DNA of 64,000 nt. It comes from Bacteroides sp. GTDB taxonomy: Bacteria; Bacillota; Clostridia; Oscillospirales; Acutalibacteraceae. The notes beneath the pieces are model-generated. The model made no database searches. It was given only the letters and a program-made list of their open reading frames with translations, and was not told where the DNA came from. The DNA is taken from NCBI GenBank assembly GCA_023665085.1, contig JAMPEQ010000010.1, positions 19,313-83,312 on the forward strand. Reading direction: 5' to 3'. Made by a program: the position numbers and the translations under genes. Shown piece after piece: positions 44,919-55,360 of this stretch (positions are counted from its first letter, which is position 1; every line of letters starts with the position of its first letter).

Positions 44919-45553
44919 ATAAGATTAATTATCAAAAAAAACTTGATGACATAATTGAAAAAAACGGGAGAGAGGACTTTTTGCCCTCTCTCTTACTGCA
45001 TAGCTGTTGTGCACCATGCTCAAGCTATACTATAGAATATTTATCAAAGTATTTTAAAATAACAATTTTATATTATAATCCTAATATATTTCCTCAGCAG
45101 GAATATGAAAAACGCAAGGCTGAGCAGATAAGACTTATTTCCTCAATGCCTTTCGTTAATGAAGTAGACTTTATGGACTGTGATTATGACAGCCGTGAAT
45201 TTTTTGATATGGCAAAGGGGTACGAACACTGCCGAGAAGGCGGTGAACGCTGCTTCAGGTGTTATGAGCTGAGACTTGACAAAACCGCATTTCTGGCAAA
45301 GCAGAATAACTTTGATTATTTTTGCACTACTCTTTCTATCAGCCCATTAAAGAATGCTCAGAAAATCAATGAAATCGGATACAGTCTTGAAGAAAAATAT
45401 AAAGTTTTGTGGCTTCCGTCAGATTTCAAAAAGCGTGAAGGATATAAGCGCTCTATAGAGCTTTCAAGGGAATATAATTTGTACAGGCAAAATTTTTGCG
45501 GATGTGTGTACTCAAAAAATAGTGAAACAGAAAAGAGGGAAGAGAATGAATAA
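44915..45553 (+). CDS. queH: Epoxyqueuosine reductase QueH
   Basis: The 212-residue protein has 'LLLHSCCAPCSSY', 'YYNPNIFPQQEYEKRK', 'GGERCFRCYELRL', 'FCTTLSISPLKN' and 'RQNFCGCVYS'. This is the complete Cys pattern of QueH (DUF208). The enzyme carries out the last step of queuosine formation in tRNA. Its presence implies that the host makes or salvages queuosine precursors and has a normal tRNA-guanine transglycosylase elsewhere. The start overlaps the M23 gene stop by four bases and the end overlaps rarA by 8. Confidence 0.93.
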   Translation: MNKINYQKKLDDIIEKNGREDFLPSLLLHSCCAPCSSYTIEYLSKYFKITILYYNPNIFPQQEYEKRKAEQIRLISSMPFVNEVDFMDCDYDSREFFDMAKGYEHCREGGERCFRCYELRLDKTAFLAKQNNFDYFCTTLSISPLKNAQKINEIGYSLEEKYKVLWLPSDFKKREGYKRSIELSREYNLYRQNFCGCVYSKNSETEKREENE

Positions 45554-46814
45554 TCCATTGGCAGACAGAATAAGGCCGACTACACTTGACGAGGTGGTAG
45601 GTCAGAAGCATTTGCTTTCAAAGGGGAAGGCACTTTATAATCTTATAAACAGCGGAGATATACCGAATCTTATTTTTTACGGTCCCAGCGGAGTAGGAAA
45701 AACTACAGTTGCTTCCATCATTGCTTCTTCCACAAACCGTTCACTTCGCAGGCTGAACGGCACAACCGCCTCAACGCAGGATATAAAAAATATTGTTGCC
45801 GAGATAGATACATTTACAGCTCCTAATGGAATTCTTTTGTATCTTGATGAGATTCAGTATTTTAATAAAAGACAGCAGCAGACCTTGCTTGAATATATAG
45901 AAAACGGAAAAATAACGCTTATTGCATCAACTACGGAAAATCCCTATTTCTATATTTATCCTGCGATTTTATCACGTTCAACTGTTTTTGAATTCAAGGC
46001 GATAGACGGCAAAGATGTTATCCCTGCGATTGAGCGAGGATTTGATATTTTATCAAAAGAGAACGCAATAGAGCTTGAAATTGACGAACATGTAAGCAAT
46101 CGAATAGCTGTTGGCTGCGGCGGTGATGTCCGCAAGGCTTTAAACAGTGTTGAAAACTGCTTTTATGCATCACCGACAGTTGACGGAAAAAAACATATAA
46201 CACTGGAAATTGCAAATGAGCTTACTCAAAAAAGTGCCGTCAGATATGACAGGGAGGGTGACGAGCATTATGATATTATTTCTGCATATCAAAAAAGCAT
46301 GCGAGGCTCTGATCCTGATGCAGCTTTGCACTATCTTGCAAGATTACTTGAAGCAGGCGATTTGCCCTCGGCATGCAGAAGACTTGTTGTGTGTGCCTGT
46401 GAGGATGTAGGACTTGCCTATCCGCAGATTATTCCTATAGTGAAATCTGCAGTTGATATTGCTATGATGGTAGGTCTGCCTGAAGCAAGAATTCCTCTGG
46501 CGGATGCTGTTATTCTTGTTGCCACTGCCCCAAAAAGCAACTCGGGTGAAATGGCAATCGACGCTGCTATCAGTGATGTAAGAAAAGGCAATTACGGTCA
46601 GATTCCGCGTCAGCTTCAGAATAAGCATTTTGACGGAGAAGACGCTGAGGTTAAAGGTCAGTTTTATCTTTATCCGCATGATTACAGTAATCACTGGATA
46701 TATCAGCAGTATCTTCCTGATGAAATAAAGAATAAACATTATTATCACTATGGACCTAATAAAAATGAACAGGCATTTAAAGCGTACTGGGACAAGGTGA
46801 AAAGCAAAAAATAA
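45546..46814 (+). CDS. rarA: Replication-associated recombination ATPase RarA (MgsA)
   Basis: The protein (422 residues from the ATG at 45546, which has AGAGGGAAG upstream) has the AAA+ motifs 'YGPSGVGKTT' (Walker A), 'LYLDEIQYF' (Walker B) and 'IASTTENPYF' (sensor 1). The start 'RIRPTTLDEVVGQKHLL' and the C-terminal tetramer region match RarA. It acts at stalled replication forks. An upstream in-frame ATG at 45504 lies inside queH and is unlikely to be used. Confidence 0.95.
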   Translation: MNNPLADRIRPTTLDEVVGQKHLLSKGKALYNLINSGDIPNLIFYGPSGVGKTTVASIIASSTNRSLRRLNGTTASTQDIKNIVAEIDTFTAPNGILLYLDEIQYFNKRQQQTLLEYIENGKITLIASTTENPYFYIYPAILSRSTVFEFKAIDGKDVIPAIERGFDILSKENAIELEIDEHVSNRIAVGCGGDVRKALNSVENCFYASPTVDGKKHITLEIANELTQKSAVRYDREGDEHYDIISAYQKSMRGSDPDAALHYLARLLEAGDLPSACRRLVVCACEDVGLAYPQIIPIVKSAVDIAMMVGLPEARIPLADAVILVATAPKSNSGEMAIDAAISDVRKGNYGQIPRQLQNKHFDGEDAEVKGQFYLYPHDYSNHWIYQQYLPDEIKNKHYYHYGPNKNEQAFKAYWDKVKSKK

Positions 46815-46833
46815 AGCGGTGGAGCGGAGAGAA

Positions 46834-47469
46834 ATGACTAAAAAAGAGAGAGCATTAAAAGCTATAGAAATATTAAAGGAGATTTATCCTGAGGCAATTT
46901 GTTCGTTGAATGCTTCAAATCCTTTTGAGCTTCTGGTGGCAGTTCGCCTTTCAGCACAGTGTACGGATGCAAGGGTAAATCTTGTTACACCTGCTCTTTT
47001 TGAAAAATACAAAACACTTGATGATTACTGCAATGCAGATGTTAAGGATATAGAAGAACTTATACATAGCTGCGGATTTTATAAAAGCAAGGCAGAGTCA
47101 ATTAAGGATATGGCTTTAGGTGTGCGTGATCGTTTCGGCGGTATAGTACCCGATAATATTGATGATTTGATTACTTTAAACGGAGTTGGCAGAAAGACTG
47201 CAAATCTGATTGTTGGTGATGTTTACGGCAAGGAAAGCATTGTTGTAGATACTCATATGATAAGAATTTCTAATCGTATTGGTTTGGTTGCTGAAAAAGA
47301 TCCGAAAAAAATTGAATTTGCATTGAAAAAAATTATTCCTGCCGATGAGGGCAGTGATTTTTGCCACAGAATCGTGCTTTTCGGCAGAGATGTGTGCTCT
47401 GCCAGAAAGCCTCTTTGTGATGACTGTCCTATGTCAGAATGCTGTAAAAAGGTTGGAATAAAGAAATGA
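46834..47469 (+). CDS. nth: Endonuclease III (DNA glycosylase/AP lyase)
   Basis: The 211-residue enzyme removes oxidised pyrimidines. It shows the helix-hairpin-helix with catalytic Lys ('LNGVGRKTANLIV'), the catalytic Asp ('VVDTHMIRI') and a C-terminal 4Fe-4S site with spacing C-x6-C-x2-C-x5-C ('CSARKPLCDDCPMSECC'). I prefer the ATG at 46834 after CGGAGAG to the GTG at 46819. It overlaps the next gene by four bases. Confidence 0.95.
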   Translation: MTKKERALKAIEILKEIYPEAICSLNASNPFELLVAVRLSAQCTDARVNLVTPALFEKYKTLDDYCNADVKDIEELIHSCGFYKSKAESIKDMALGVRDRFGGIVPDNIDDLITLNGVGRKTANLIVGDVYGKESIVVDTHMIRISNRIGLVAEKDPKKIEFALKKIIPADEGSDFCHRIVLFGRDVCSARKPLCDDCPMSECCKKVGIKK

Positions 47470-47963
47470 ATTCAAATATAGTTCTTATAGGTATGCCCGG
47501 AAGCGGTAAATCCACATGCGGTGTTGTTGCTGCAAAAATGCTTTTGAAAAATTTTTATGATACTGATTTGCTGATTCAGAATATTGAGGGTATAAGCCTG
47601 CAGAATATTATTGATGCAAAGGGTATTGAATATTTTGAAAAGGCTGAAGAAAATGCAATTTTGTCTCTTGAACTGCGGGGAACAGTCATTGCAACAGGAG
47701 GCTCTGTTGTCTATTCAGACAGAGCTATGGAGCATCTGAAAAAATTAGGTAAGATAATTTATCTGCATTTGGATTATGACAATATGATGAATAGAATTAA
47801 TAATCTCTCGAGCAGGGGAATTGCTGTCAAGCAAGGCAAGACTCTGCTTGATATGTATAAAGAAAGACTGCCGTTATATCAAAAATGGGCAGATATAATT
47901 ATAGACTGCAATAATAATACGGTGGAGGAAACTGCCTCGGCAATTAAAGAAGCTTCATTATGA
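47466..47963 (+). CDS. Shikimate-kinase-like P-loop kinase
   Basis: The 165-residue protein has the AroK fold signature: P-loop 'GMPGSGKST' (9-17), 'DTD' (32-34), 'GGS' (78-80) and an 'SRGI' lid. In true shikimate kinases an Arg near position 58 and the GGG loop hold shikimate. Here position 58 is Glu ('YFEKAEE') and the loop is GGS. It may be an AroK variant with another substrate. No other aromatic-pathway genes are present. It lies in an overlapping run with nth and the membrane protein downstream. Confidence 0.75.
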   Translation: MNSNIVLIGMPGSGKSTCGVVAAKMLLKNFYDTDLLIQNIEGISLQNIIDAKGIEYFEKAEENAILSLELRGTVIATGGSVVYSDRAMEHLKKLGKIIYLHLDYDNMMNRINNLSSRGIAVKQGKTLLDMYKERLPLYQKWADIIIDCNNNTVEETASAIKEASL

Positions 47964-49657
47964 AAGAAACTGTTGTAAAAAGAAAATATAACAATTTAAT
48001 ATGGTGGTTTTTGCTTTTTTCTTCATTTGCACTGGGACTTTTTAATGAACTGGCCTCTGTTGCGGCAGGTATTGCTGTTGCAGTACTTTTTTTCATAAAT
48101 GTATCAGTAAAAAAAGAAATCAGAATTAATTTAAGCATTGAAGCAATAGCTTTTGCTGTTATTCCGACAGCATATATTGTTACAGCCATTTGGGGTGTTG
48201 ATAAATTCAACAGTCTTCTTGGTTTTGCAAAGTTTTTCCCTGTCCTGTTATTTCTGCTGCTGATTATGCAACTCGAAAAGGAACATAAAGAAAAGCTTTT
48301 GTCGTTTGTTTCTGTGTCAGGAGCAGTGATGACAGTATCATCCTTTGTGCTGATGCAGTTTGATCAGTTGAAAGATTACTTTTCTGTTGACGGCAGAATA
48401 AGCGGTTTTTTTCAGTATTCAAATACTTTTGCTCTGTTTTTGATAATAGGAATTATTATCAATGCGTTTGAAGAAAAATTTAGTACAAAAAATATTATTG
48501 TGACGGCTATTTTAGTTATAGGTGTGTTTTTAACAGGCAGCAGAACATCATTTGTATTATTAATTCTTGTTGTTTTGGCTGTTATGCTTCTGTCAAAAAA
48601 CAATAAATACAAAATTGCTGTTGCTGTAATTTTTGCTGTAGGTGTTCTGGCAGGTGTGACATACTATATGATAAGCGGTCACTATGGAGCTGTCGGCAGA
48701 TTTTTAACAACTTCTTTGAATTCCGGGACACTGCAGGGAAGACTTCTTTATTTTAAAGATGCTATAAGGATTATTGCTAAGCATCCTTTTGGTCTGGGAT
48801 ATATGGGCTATTATTTCCTTCAGGGAAGTTTTCAAACAGGTGTATATTCAAATCAGTTTGTTCATAATGAATTGTTGCAGTTAATGCTTGATATTGGCTG
48901 GATTCCTGCACTCTTTGTCGCAGGCGGAATAATCAAAAGTCTTTTCAGCAAAAATGTTTCTTTGAAATGCAAACTGGTTATTGCCGTAATCTCAATTCAT
49001 TCTATGCTTGATTTTGATCTGCAGTTTATCATTATTATGTTTATTCTTATGATGTGCCTTGATTTTGACGGCAGGGAAGTAAAAATCAAGCTTAACAAAG
49101 CCTTTTCAGTCTCGTACTTTGCAGTAACAGGTGTATTAATTGCAGTTTCTTTGTATCTCAGCTTGTCATCATTCTGTTATGTAATTTCAAAGAGTGAAAC
49201 AGCTGTATCAATATGTCAGTCAAATACAATGGCACAAATTGAGATGCTTGAAAGAACAGAAGATATTAATGAAAAAAATGAAATTGCAGATGAAATTATT
49301 TCAAACAATAAGTATGTCAGCAATGCTTACAGTGCAAAGGCATTGTACTTTTATGCAAACGGCGATATAGAAAATATGATTAAAAACAAGAGCATTGCAA
49401 TTGAAAACAATAAATATTTTATTGATGAATATATTGATTACTGTACAATTCTTATTGAGATTATAAATTTGTATAATGATGCAGGTGATTATGATAGTGC
49501 ATCATACTGTTGTGAACAGCTTATCAAGCTTAATTACACCTTGCAGAAGGTGAAAGAAAACACAGACAGCATTGCGTATAAATTGCAGGATAAGCCTGTT
49601 CTTGAACTTCCTTCTGAATATCAGAAGATAATAGACAGTATTTCAGAAACTTATTGA
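47960..49657 (+). CDS. O-antigen-ligase-type (Wzy_C) polytopic membrane protein
   Basis: The 565-residue protein has about ten to twelve membrane segments up to residue 415. The Wzy_C-type loop contains 'GRLLYFKDAIRIIAKHPFGLGYMGY' and 'VHNELLQLMLDIGW' (near 260-320). A soluble helical tail of about 140 residues resembles TPR repeats. Members join or polymerise surface glycans on the outer face of the membrane. No glycan operon is nearby, so the substrate is unknown. It overlaps the kinase gene by four bases. Confidence 0.75.
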   Translation: MKETVVKRKYNNLIWWFLLFSSFALGLFNELASVAAGIAVAVLFFINVSVKKEIRINLSIEAIAFAVIPTAYIVTAIWGVDKFNSLLGFAKFFPVLLFLLLIMQLEKEHKEKLLSFVSVSGAVMTVSSFVLMQFDQLKDYFSVDGRISGFFQYSNTFALFLIIGIIINAFEEKFSTKNIIVTAILVIGVFLTGSRTSFVLLILVVLAVMLLSKNNKYKIAVAVIFAVGVLAGVTYYMISGHYGAVGRFLTTSLNSGTLQGRLLYFKDAIRIIAKHPFGLGYMGYYFLQGSFQTGVYSNQFVHNELLQLMLDIGWIPALFVAGGIIKSLFSKNVSLKCKLVIAVISIHSMLDFDLQFIIIMFILMMCLDFDGREVKIKLNKAFSVSYFAVTGVLIAVSLYLSLSSFCYVISKSETAVSICQSNTMAQIEMLERTEDINEKNEIADEIISNNKYVSNAYSAKALYFYANGDIENMIKNKSIAIENNKYFIDEYIDYCTILIEIINLYNDAGDYDSASYCCEQLIKLNYTLQKVKENTDSIAYKLQDKPVLELPSEYQKIIDSISETY

Positions 49658-49709
49658 CTAAATTTTAATTAAGATTTATAATAACAGAAAAATATTAGGA
49701 GGCAAAAAA

Positions 49710-51452
49710 ATGAAGAGAGTTTTCTCAAAAAGTATGTCTTTGTTTTTAGCAATGATTATGCTTGTAAGCTGCATTTCATGTGTAAGCTTTGAATCATTTG
49801 CTGCAACATCAAAGACTAAAAAAATTGATGGTATTTCATATACCTATGTTATTGAAAAAGGCAAGGCAAAAATCACATGTATTGACGCTGCATCAAAAAA
49901 GTCAGTTAAATTGCCGACAAAATTAGGCGGTAAGACAGTTACTGAAGTTGACAAATATGCTGCAGAGTGGACAAAAAAAGTAACAAGTCTTACAATTTCA
50001 AGCACTATTACCAAGCTTAATGGTGCTGCATTTGAAGGTTTTTACAATCTTAAGACTATTAATATCGGTAAGTCATTAAAGACAATTGATAAGGATGCTT
50101 TCCCTTGTTCTACTATAACTAAATTTACTGTTCCTAAAGCAAACAAGTATTTTTCAGCTAAAAACGGATCATTATATAATAAAAAGCAGACGAAGCTTGT
50201 TAAGTTTACAGTAGGCAAGAAAACAAAGAAGGTTTCATTAGGCAAAAAAGTAACATTGATCGGTGACGGTGCATTTGCTAATGATAAGTATCTTGAAACC
50301 ATAAGCATGCCTAAGGTAAAGACAATAGGTGCAGGTGCTTTTGCTAACTGTGAAAAGTTTAAAACAAGTGCTATTCCTGCTTCTGCAGCAAAAATCGGAG
50401 ATTGGGCATACCGTAATACTGCCGTTAATAAAGTAACCGTTCCAAAGACTGTAACAGGCATGGGCTATGGCTGTTATTCAATGTGCTCAAAGCTTACATC
50501 TGCAGATATGTCTAAGACTAAGCTTAAGACTATCAGCAAAGAGACCTTTGATTACAGTACAAAGCTTTCAACAATTAAACTTCCAAATACTGTAACCAAA
50601 ATCGGAAATTATGCATTTTCAGGCACAGCAATCAAGTCTATAAAGCTTAGCAACAAGATTACTTCAATCGGTGCAGGTGCATTCTCATGGTGTCAAAAGC
50701 TTAAAAGCGTTACCCTGCCATCAAAGATAAAAACAGTTCCAAGTTATATTTTTTCAGGATGTTCTGCTCTTAAGAGTATTACAATTCCAAGCACAGTGAC
50801 AAAAATCAGTGCTGATGCTTTTGGAGCATCCGGTCTTACATCTATAAAGATTCCTAACAGTGTAACATCAATAGGCAGATGGGCTTTCGGTGGTTGCGAA
50901 AGTCTTACAAGTGTTACATTGCCGTCAAAGCTTAAATCTATTCCTTCAGGACTTTTTGAATACTGTACTAAACTTAAAAGTGTTACTATTCCATCAACTG
51001 TTACAAAAATAAATGATTATGCATTTTATGAAGCAGGTATTACCTCGATAAAAATACCAAACAGCGTAACATCAATTGGCGAAAGAGCATTTGCTTACTG
51101 CAGAGCTTTAAAATCAGTGACAATACCTGATTCAGTAACATCAATAGGAGAAGCTTGTTTTATTAACAACTCATCTTTATCCAGTGTTAAGCTTTCTGAA
51201 AAGTTAACTGCAATAAAAAATGATTGTTTTGCAGAAACAAATCTTACTTCAATAGTAATTCCTGCCGGTGTTAAGTCAATCGAAGAATATGCTATAACCG
51301 GTCCGTTTTTGAAATCAGTAACAATTAAGGGTGCCAATACCTATATTGCTGATTCCGCTTTCGGATACAATACTGTTACGATTACAGCACCAAAAAATTC
51401 AACTGCTGAAAAATTTGCGCTTAGCTGGGAATTTGAATTTAAAACATTATAA
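49710..51452 (+). CDS. BspA-type leucine-rich repeat surface protein
   Basis: The 580-residue protein has a signal peptide (about 1-31) and about 15 repeats of 22-24 residues with the pattern 'IP..VT.IG..AF..C..L..V' (LRR_5, BspA-like). Examples are 'LKSVTIPDSVTSIGEACF' and 'ITSIKIPNSVTSIGERAF'. No sortase signal or membrane tail is visible. Such proteins are secreted or surface-bound and may bind host or plant material. A GGAGG site precedes the ATG and a hairpin follows. Confidence 0.88.
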   Translation: MKRVFSKSMSLFLAMIMLVSCISCVSFESFAATSKTKKIDGISYTYVIEKGKAKITCIDAASKKSVKLPTKLGGKTVTEVDKYAAEWTKKVTSLTISSTITKLNGAAFEGFYNLKTINIGKSLKTIDKDAFPCSTITKFTVPKANKYFSAKNGSLYNKKQTKLVKFTVGKKTKKVSLGKKVTLIGDGAFANDKYLETISMPKVKTIGAGAFANCEKFKTSAIPASAAKIGDWAYRNTAVNKVTVPKTVTGMGYGCYSMCSKLTSADMSKTKLKTISKETFDYSTKLSTIKLPNTVTKIGNYAFSGTAIKSIKLSNKITSIGAGAFSWCQKLKSVTLPSKIKTVPSYIFSGCSALKSITIPSTVTKISADAFGASGLTSIKIPNSVTSIGRWAFGGCESLTSVTLPSKLKSIPSGLFEYCTKLKSVTIPSTVTKINDYAFYEAGITSIKIPNSVTSIGERAFAYCRALKSVTIPDSVTSIGEACFINNSSLSSVKLSEKLTAIKNDCFAETNLTSIVIPAGVKSIEEYAITGPFLKSVTIKGANTYIADSAFGYNTVTITAPKNSTAEKFALSWEFEFKTL

Positions 51453-51460
51453 AATAATAG

Positions 51461-51492
51461 ATACCGATATAGCTTCATTGCCGTATCGGTAT
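51461..51492 (+). terminator. Hairpin after the BspA-like gene
   Basis: ATACCGATA and TATCGGTAT form a 9-base stem with a 14-base loop, followed by TTATTTAAAA. Confidence 0.65.
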
Positions 51493-51508
51493 TTATTTAA
51501 AATAATAC

Positions 51509-51537
51509 TTGAACACTAATATAAAAAGTGTTACAAT
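51509..51537 (+). promoter_or_regulatory. Promoter of guaB
   Basis: TTGAAC (51509-51514) and TACAAT (51532-51537) have a 17-base spacer and lie 60 bases ahead of the guaB start. No riboswitch-like fold is visible in the short leader. Confidence 0.7.
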
Positions 51538-51554
51538 AGTAAAAATATAAATAG

Positions 51555-53078
<1,524 letters not shown>

Positions 53079-53088
53079 TTTAATTAAA

Positions 53089-53127
53089 GGGGAGTTTCAG
53101 AAAGGTTTTCTTTGACTCCCCGTTTTT
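53089..53127 (+). terminator. Rho-independent terminator after guaB
   Basis: GGGGAGT and ACTCCCC form a 7-base stem with a 19-base loop (which itself pairs partly, AGAAAGG with TTTCT), followed by G and five T's. Confidence 0.82.
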
Positions 53128-53153
53128 ATTCTTACTAACAAGGTTGTGCAGAA

Positions 53154-53990
53154 ATGACTGACAAAGTTTCTAAATGGGTAAAATTCAAAAGGTTTTTAAA
53201 ACGAAATATGACGCCTACCTGGGCAAAGCATATTTCTTACCAAATATTTGCTTTTCTTGTTTCTGTTGCAATGATTATCGGCGTAGCAGACTATGCTCTG
53301 ACCAAAACTTATGACGAAATGGAGCTGACTTTTGTGGAAGGTTTTACTATAACTGCACATACAGGTGCTTATGATACAGCTATGAATTCAGTAGAGTTTG
53401 TAGAAACTGCTGTTTCTAAGAGCATTGAAGTGATAGAACTTGATATTCGCCAAAGACCAAATGGTACTGTTGTAATGAGCCATGATCTTGTTGTTACAAA
53501 TAATGATGGTGTAGATTTGAAAGAAGCTTTTGAATTGCTTAAAGACACTAATATAAGAATTAATCTTGATATTAAGGAAACAAAGGCTTTAAACAATCTT
53601 TATAAGCTTTTAAAAGAATATAATCTTGCAGAGCAGTCTTTTTTGACGGGGATTGAAGTTATTAATGTTAAGGCAGTTAAAGAATCGGATTGTGCCGAAA
53701 TGGATTATTATCTTAACTATATGCCGTCACGTACTAAGGTTTTCTTTGACGAATACCGTCAAAAGCTTATTGAGCTTTTAGATGAAACAGGCGCAGTAGG
53801 AATTAACTGCAATTATAAATTTGCTTCTTCTCAGTTATCTTCATTGCTGCACAAAAAGGGGTATAAGCTTTCTATATGGACAGTTGATACAAAAAGAAAG
53901 GCAAAAAAGGTGCTTGTCTGCAAACCTGACAACATCACAACACGCAATCCTGATCTTATTCAGGAAGTAATAAATAACTGGGGAAAATAA
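53154..53990 (+). CDS. Glycerophosphodiester-phosphodiesterase-like protein, membrane anchored
   Basis: The 278-residue protein has a basic N-terminus and one membrane segment (about 30-50), then a GDPD-type TIM barrel. The metal-binding 'IELDIRQRPNG' (Glu95, Asp97) and the catalytic His110 in 'VMSHD' are kept. The family's first motif, HRG...ENT, reads 'AHTGAYDTAMNS', so the usual Arg and Glu are absent. It may therefore act poorly or on another substrate. It follows guaB's terminator and precedes the tRNA pair. Confidence 0.75.
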   Translation: MTDKVSKWVKFKRFLKRNMTPTWAKHISYQIFAFLVSVAMIIGVADYALTKTYDEMELTFVEGFTITAHTGAYDTAMNSVEFVETAVSKSIEVIELDIRQRPNGTVVMSHDLVVTNNDGVDLKEAFELLKDTNIRINLDIKETKALNNLYKLLKEYNLAEQSFLTGIEVINVKAVKESDCAEMDYYLNYMPSRTKVFFDEYRQKLIELLDETGAVGINCNYKFASSQLSSLLHKKGYKLSIWTVDTKRKAKKVLVCKPDNITTRNPDLIQEVINNWGK

Positions 53991-54013
53991 TTTAAAAAAA
54001 GATAAAAAAAGGC

Positions 54014-54042
54014 TTGACTATTCATCGAACATATGATATATT
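54014..54042 (+). promoter_or_regulatory. Promoter of the tRNA-Thr/tRNA-Tyr unit
   Basis: TTGACT (54014-54019) and TATATT (54037-54042) have a 17-base spacer and lie about 20 bases upstream of tRNA-Thr. Confidence 0.75.
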
Positions 54043-54060
54043 ATTAGAGCGTTAAGAAAC

Positions 54061-54136
54061 GCTGGTGTAGCTCAGTTGGTAGAGCAGCTGATTTGTAATC
54101 AGCAGGTCAGGGGTTCGAGTCCGTTCACCAGCTCCA
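54061..54136 (+). tRNA. tRNA-Thr (anticodon TGT)
   Basis: The cloverleaf is complete. GCTGGTG pairs with CACCAGC in the acceptor stem. The D arm has AGCTCAGTTGGTAGAGC, the anticodon stem GCTGA/TCAGC holds loop TTTGTAA (TGT), and the T arm has GGTTCGAGTCC. The CCA end is encoded. Confidence 0.96.
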
Positions 54137-54171
54137 AACAGGTGATAGTTTTTACTGTCACCTTATATTAT

Positions 54172-54256
<85 letters not shown>

Positions 54257-54296
54257 ATAAGAGACCTAAACGATTAATTCGCTTAGGTCTCTTATT
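54257..54296 (+). terminator. Terminator of the tRNA pair
   Basis: A 13-base stem (54257-54269 with 54283-54295) follows the tRNA-Tyr CCA directly. The T-run is weak (TTATTA). Confidence 0.75.
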
Positions 54297-54509
54297 ATGC
54301 CTGGATTTATCGCGAATAGGATATTTTTTGTATGCTATATGCCACAAAATATTGATACACACATAGCTCTTCAACACCCTAACATGATAATTTAATTGTT
54401 ATTATGAAAAGAATAGATTTATGCAATAAAAATTATAAATACATTTACTTTTATATATTTTATACCAAATTTCTTTCCAAATTAAAATATAATATTATTA
54501 AATTATCTA
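54297..54509. other. AT-rich non-coding left edge of the accessory cassette
   Basis: No gene is visible between the tRNA terminator and the methyltransferase promoter. The base composition becomes clearly more AT-rich here than in the housekeeping genes to the left. I find no integrase gene and no copy of the tRNA-Thr or tRNA-Tyr ends that would mark an attachment site on this side. Confidence 0.4.
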
Positions 54510-54538
54510 TTGACCCATTGGGTATTTTATGCTATAAT
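54510..54538 (+). promoter_or_regulatory. Promoter of the DNA-modification cassette with overlapping palindrome
   Basis: TTGACC (54510-54515) and a perfect TATAAT (54533-54538) have a 17-base spacer. ACCCA-T-TGGGT (54513-54523), a symmetrical site, overlaps the -35 box and the spacer, where a bound protein or methylation could control transcription. The first methyltransferase starts 30 bases downstream. Confidence 0.7.
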
Positions 54539-54568
54539 GTATTCACAATAGTAAAGGAATGCTAAATT

Positions 54569-55360
54569 ATGAAATTTGATATGATTTTTCAGTCATCAAG
54601 TGAGCATATGGATGAATTAGACAGCAAATCTGTTGATTTAGTAGTTACATCGCCGCCTTATAATATAAATATTCAATATGGAAACAAGACCAAAAAGGGA
54701 AAAACTATAGAAAGCAAGTCTGTAAAGTATAATGACAATCTTGAAGAAAGTGAGTACAGAAAACTATTAGAGACTGTTTTTAATGAATGTAAACGAGTTT
54801 TAAAGGACGATGGTTCAATTTGGGTGAACATTAAAAATCGAACAATCAACGGCGATATTTTACCTCCATTTTGGATTATGGATTATTTTAAAGATATGCA
54901 TCTAAAAAATCTCATTGTTTGGAATTTTGACTGGGGAGGTTCTACTAATAAAAGATTTGCACCGAGATATGAATTTATATTTTGGTTTGTTAAAGATAAC
55001 AAAAATTATAAGTTTAATTTAGATGATGTGAAAATTCCGGCATTAAATTACAGACCGGATAGATATAAAAGTCAATTAAAAAACCCATCAGATGTTTGGA
55101 GAATTTCTATGGTTTCCGGTAATTTTGAAGAAAGAACCGGACATCCTGCGCAATATCCGGAACAATTGGTTGAACGTATTATTCTTTCAGGTAGTAACAA
55201 AGGAGACCTAATACTCGATCCTTTTATGGGAAGCGGTACTACTGCTGTGGTTGCTAAAAAGCTTGGTAGACATTATGTTGGATACGAAATTGTTGAAGAA
55301 TATTGCAATATGGCAGCTGATAGATTAAATAAATTAGAGGAGAAGAAGAATGAGCATTGA
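54569..55360 (+). CDS. Beta-class DNA methyltransferase 1 (N4-cytosine or N6-adenine)
   Basis: The 263-residue protein has the catalytic motif IV first ('VVTSPPYNINI', about residues 29-39) and the SAM-binding motif I near the C-terminus ('DPFMGSGTTAVVAKKLGRHYVGYE', about 218-241). This order defines the beta class, which methylates an exocyclic amino group of A or C in DNA. The region between ('DVWRIS', 'GHPAQYPEQLVERII') is also typical. The short length leaves a small target-recognition region. It is the first gene of a five-gene cassette and overlaps the second methyltransferase by 11 bases. Confidence 0.93.
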   Translation: MKFDMIFQSSSEHMDELDSKSVDLVVTSPPYNINIQYGNKTKKGKTIESKSVKYNDNLEESEYRKLLETVFNECKRVLKDDGSIWVNIKNRTINGDILPPFWIMDYFKDMHLKNLIVWNFDWGGSTNKRFAPRYEFIFWFVKDNKNYKFNLDDVKIPALNYRPDRYKSQLKNPSDVWRISMVSGNFEERTGHPAQYPEQLVERIILSGSNKGDLILDPFMGSGTTAVVAKKLGRHYVGYEIVEEYCNMAADRLNKLEEKKNEH

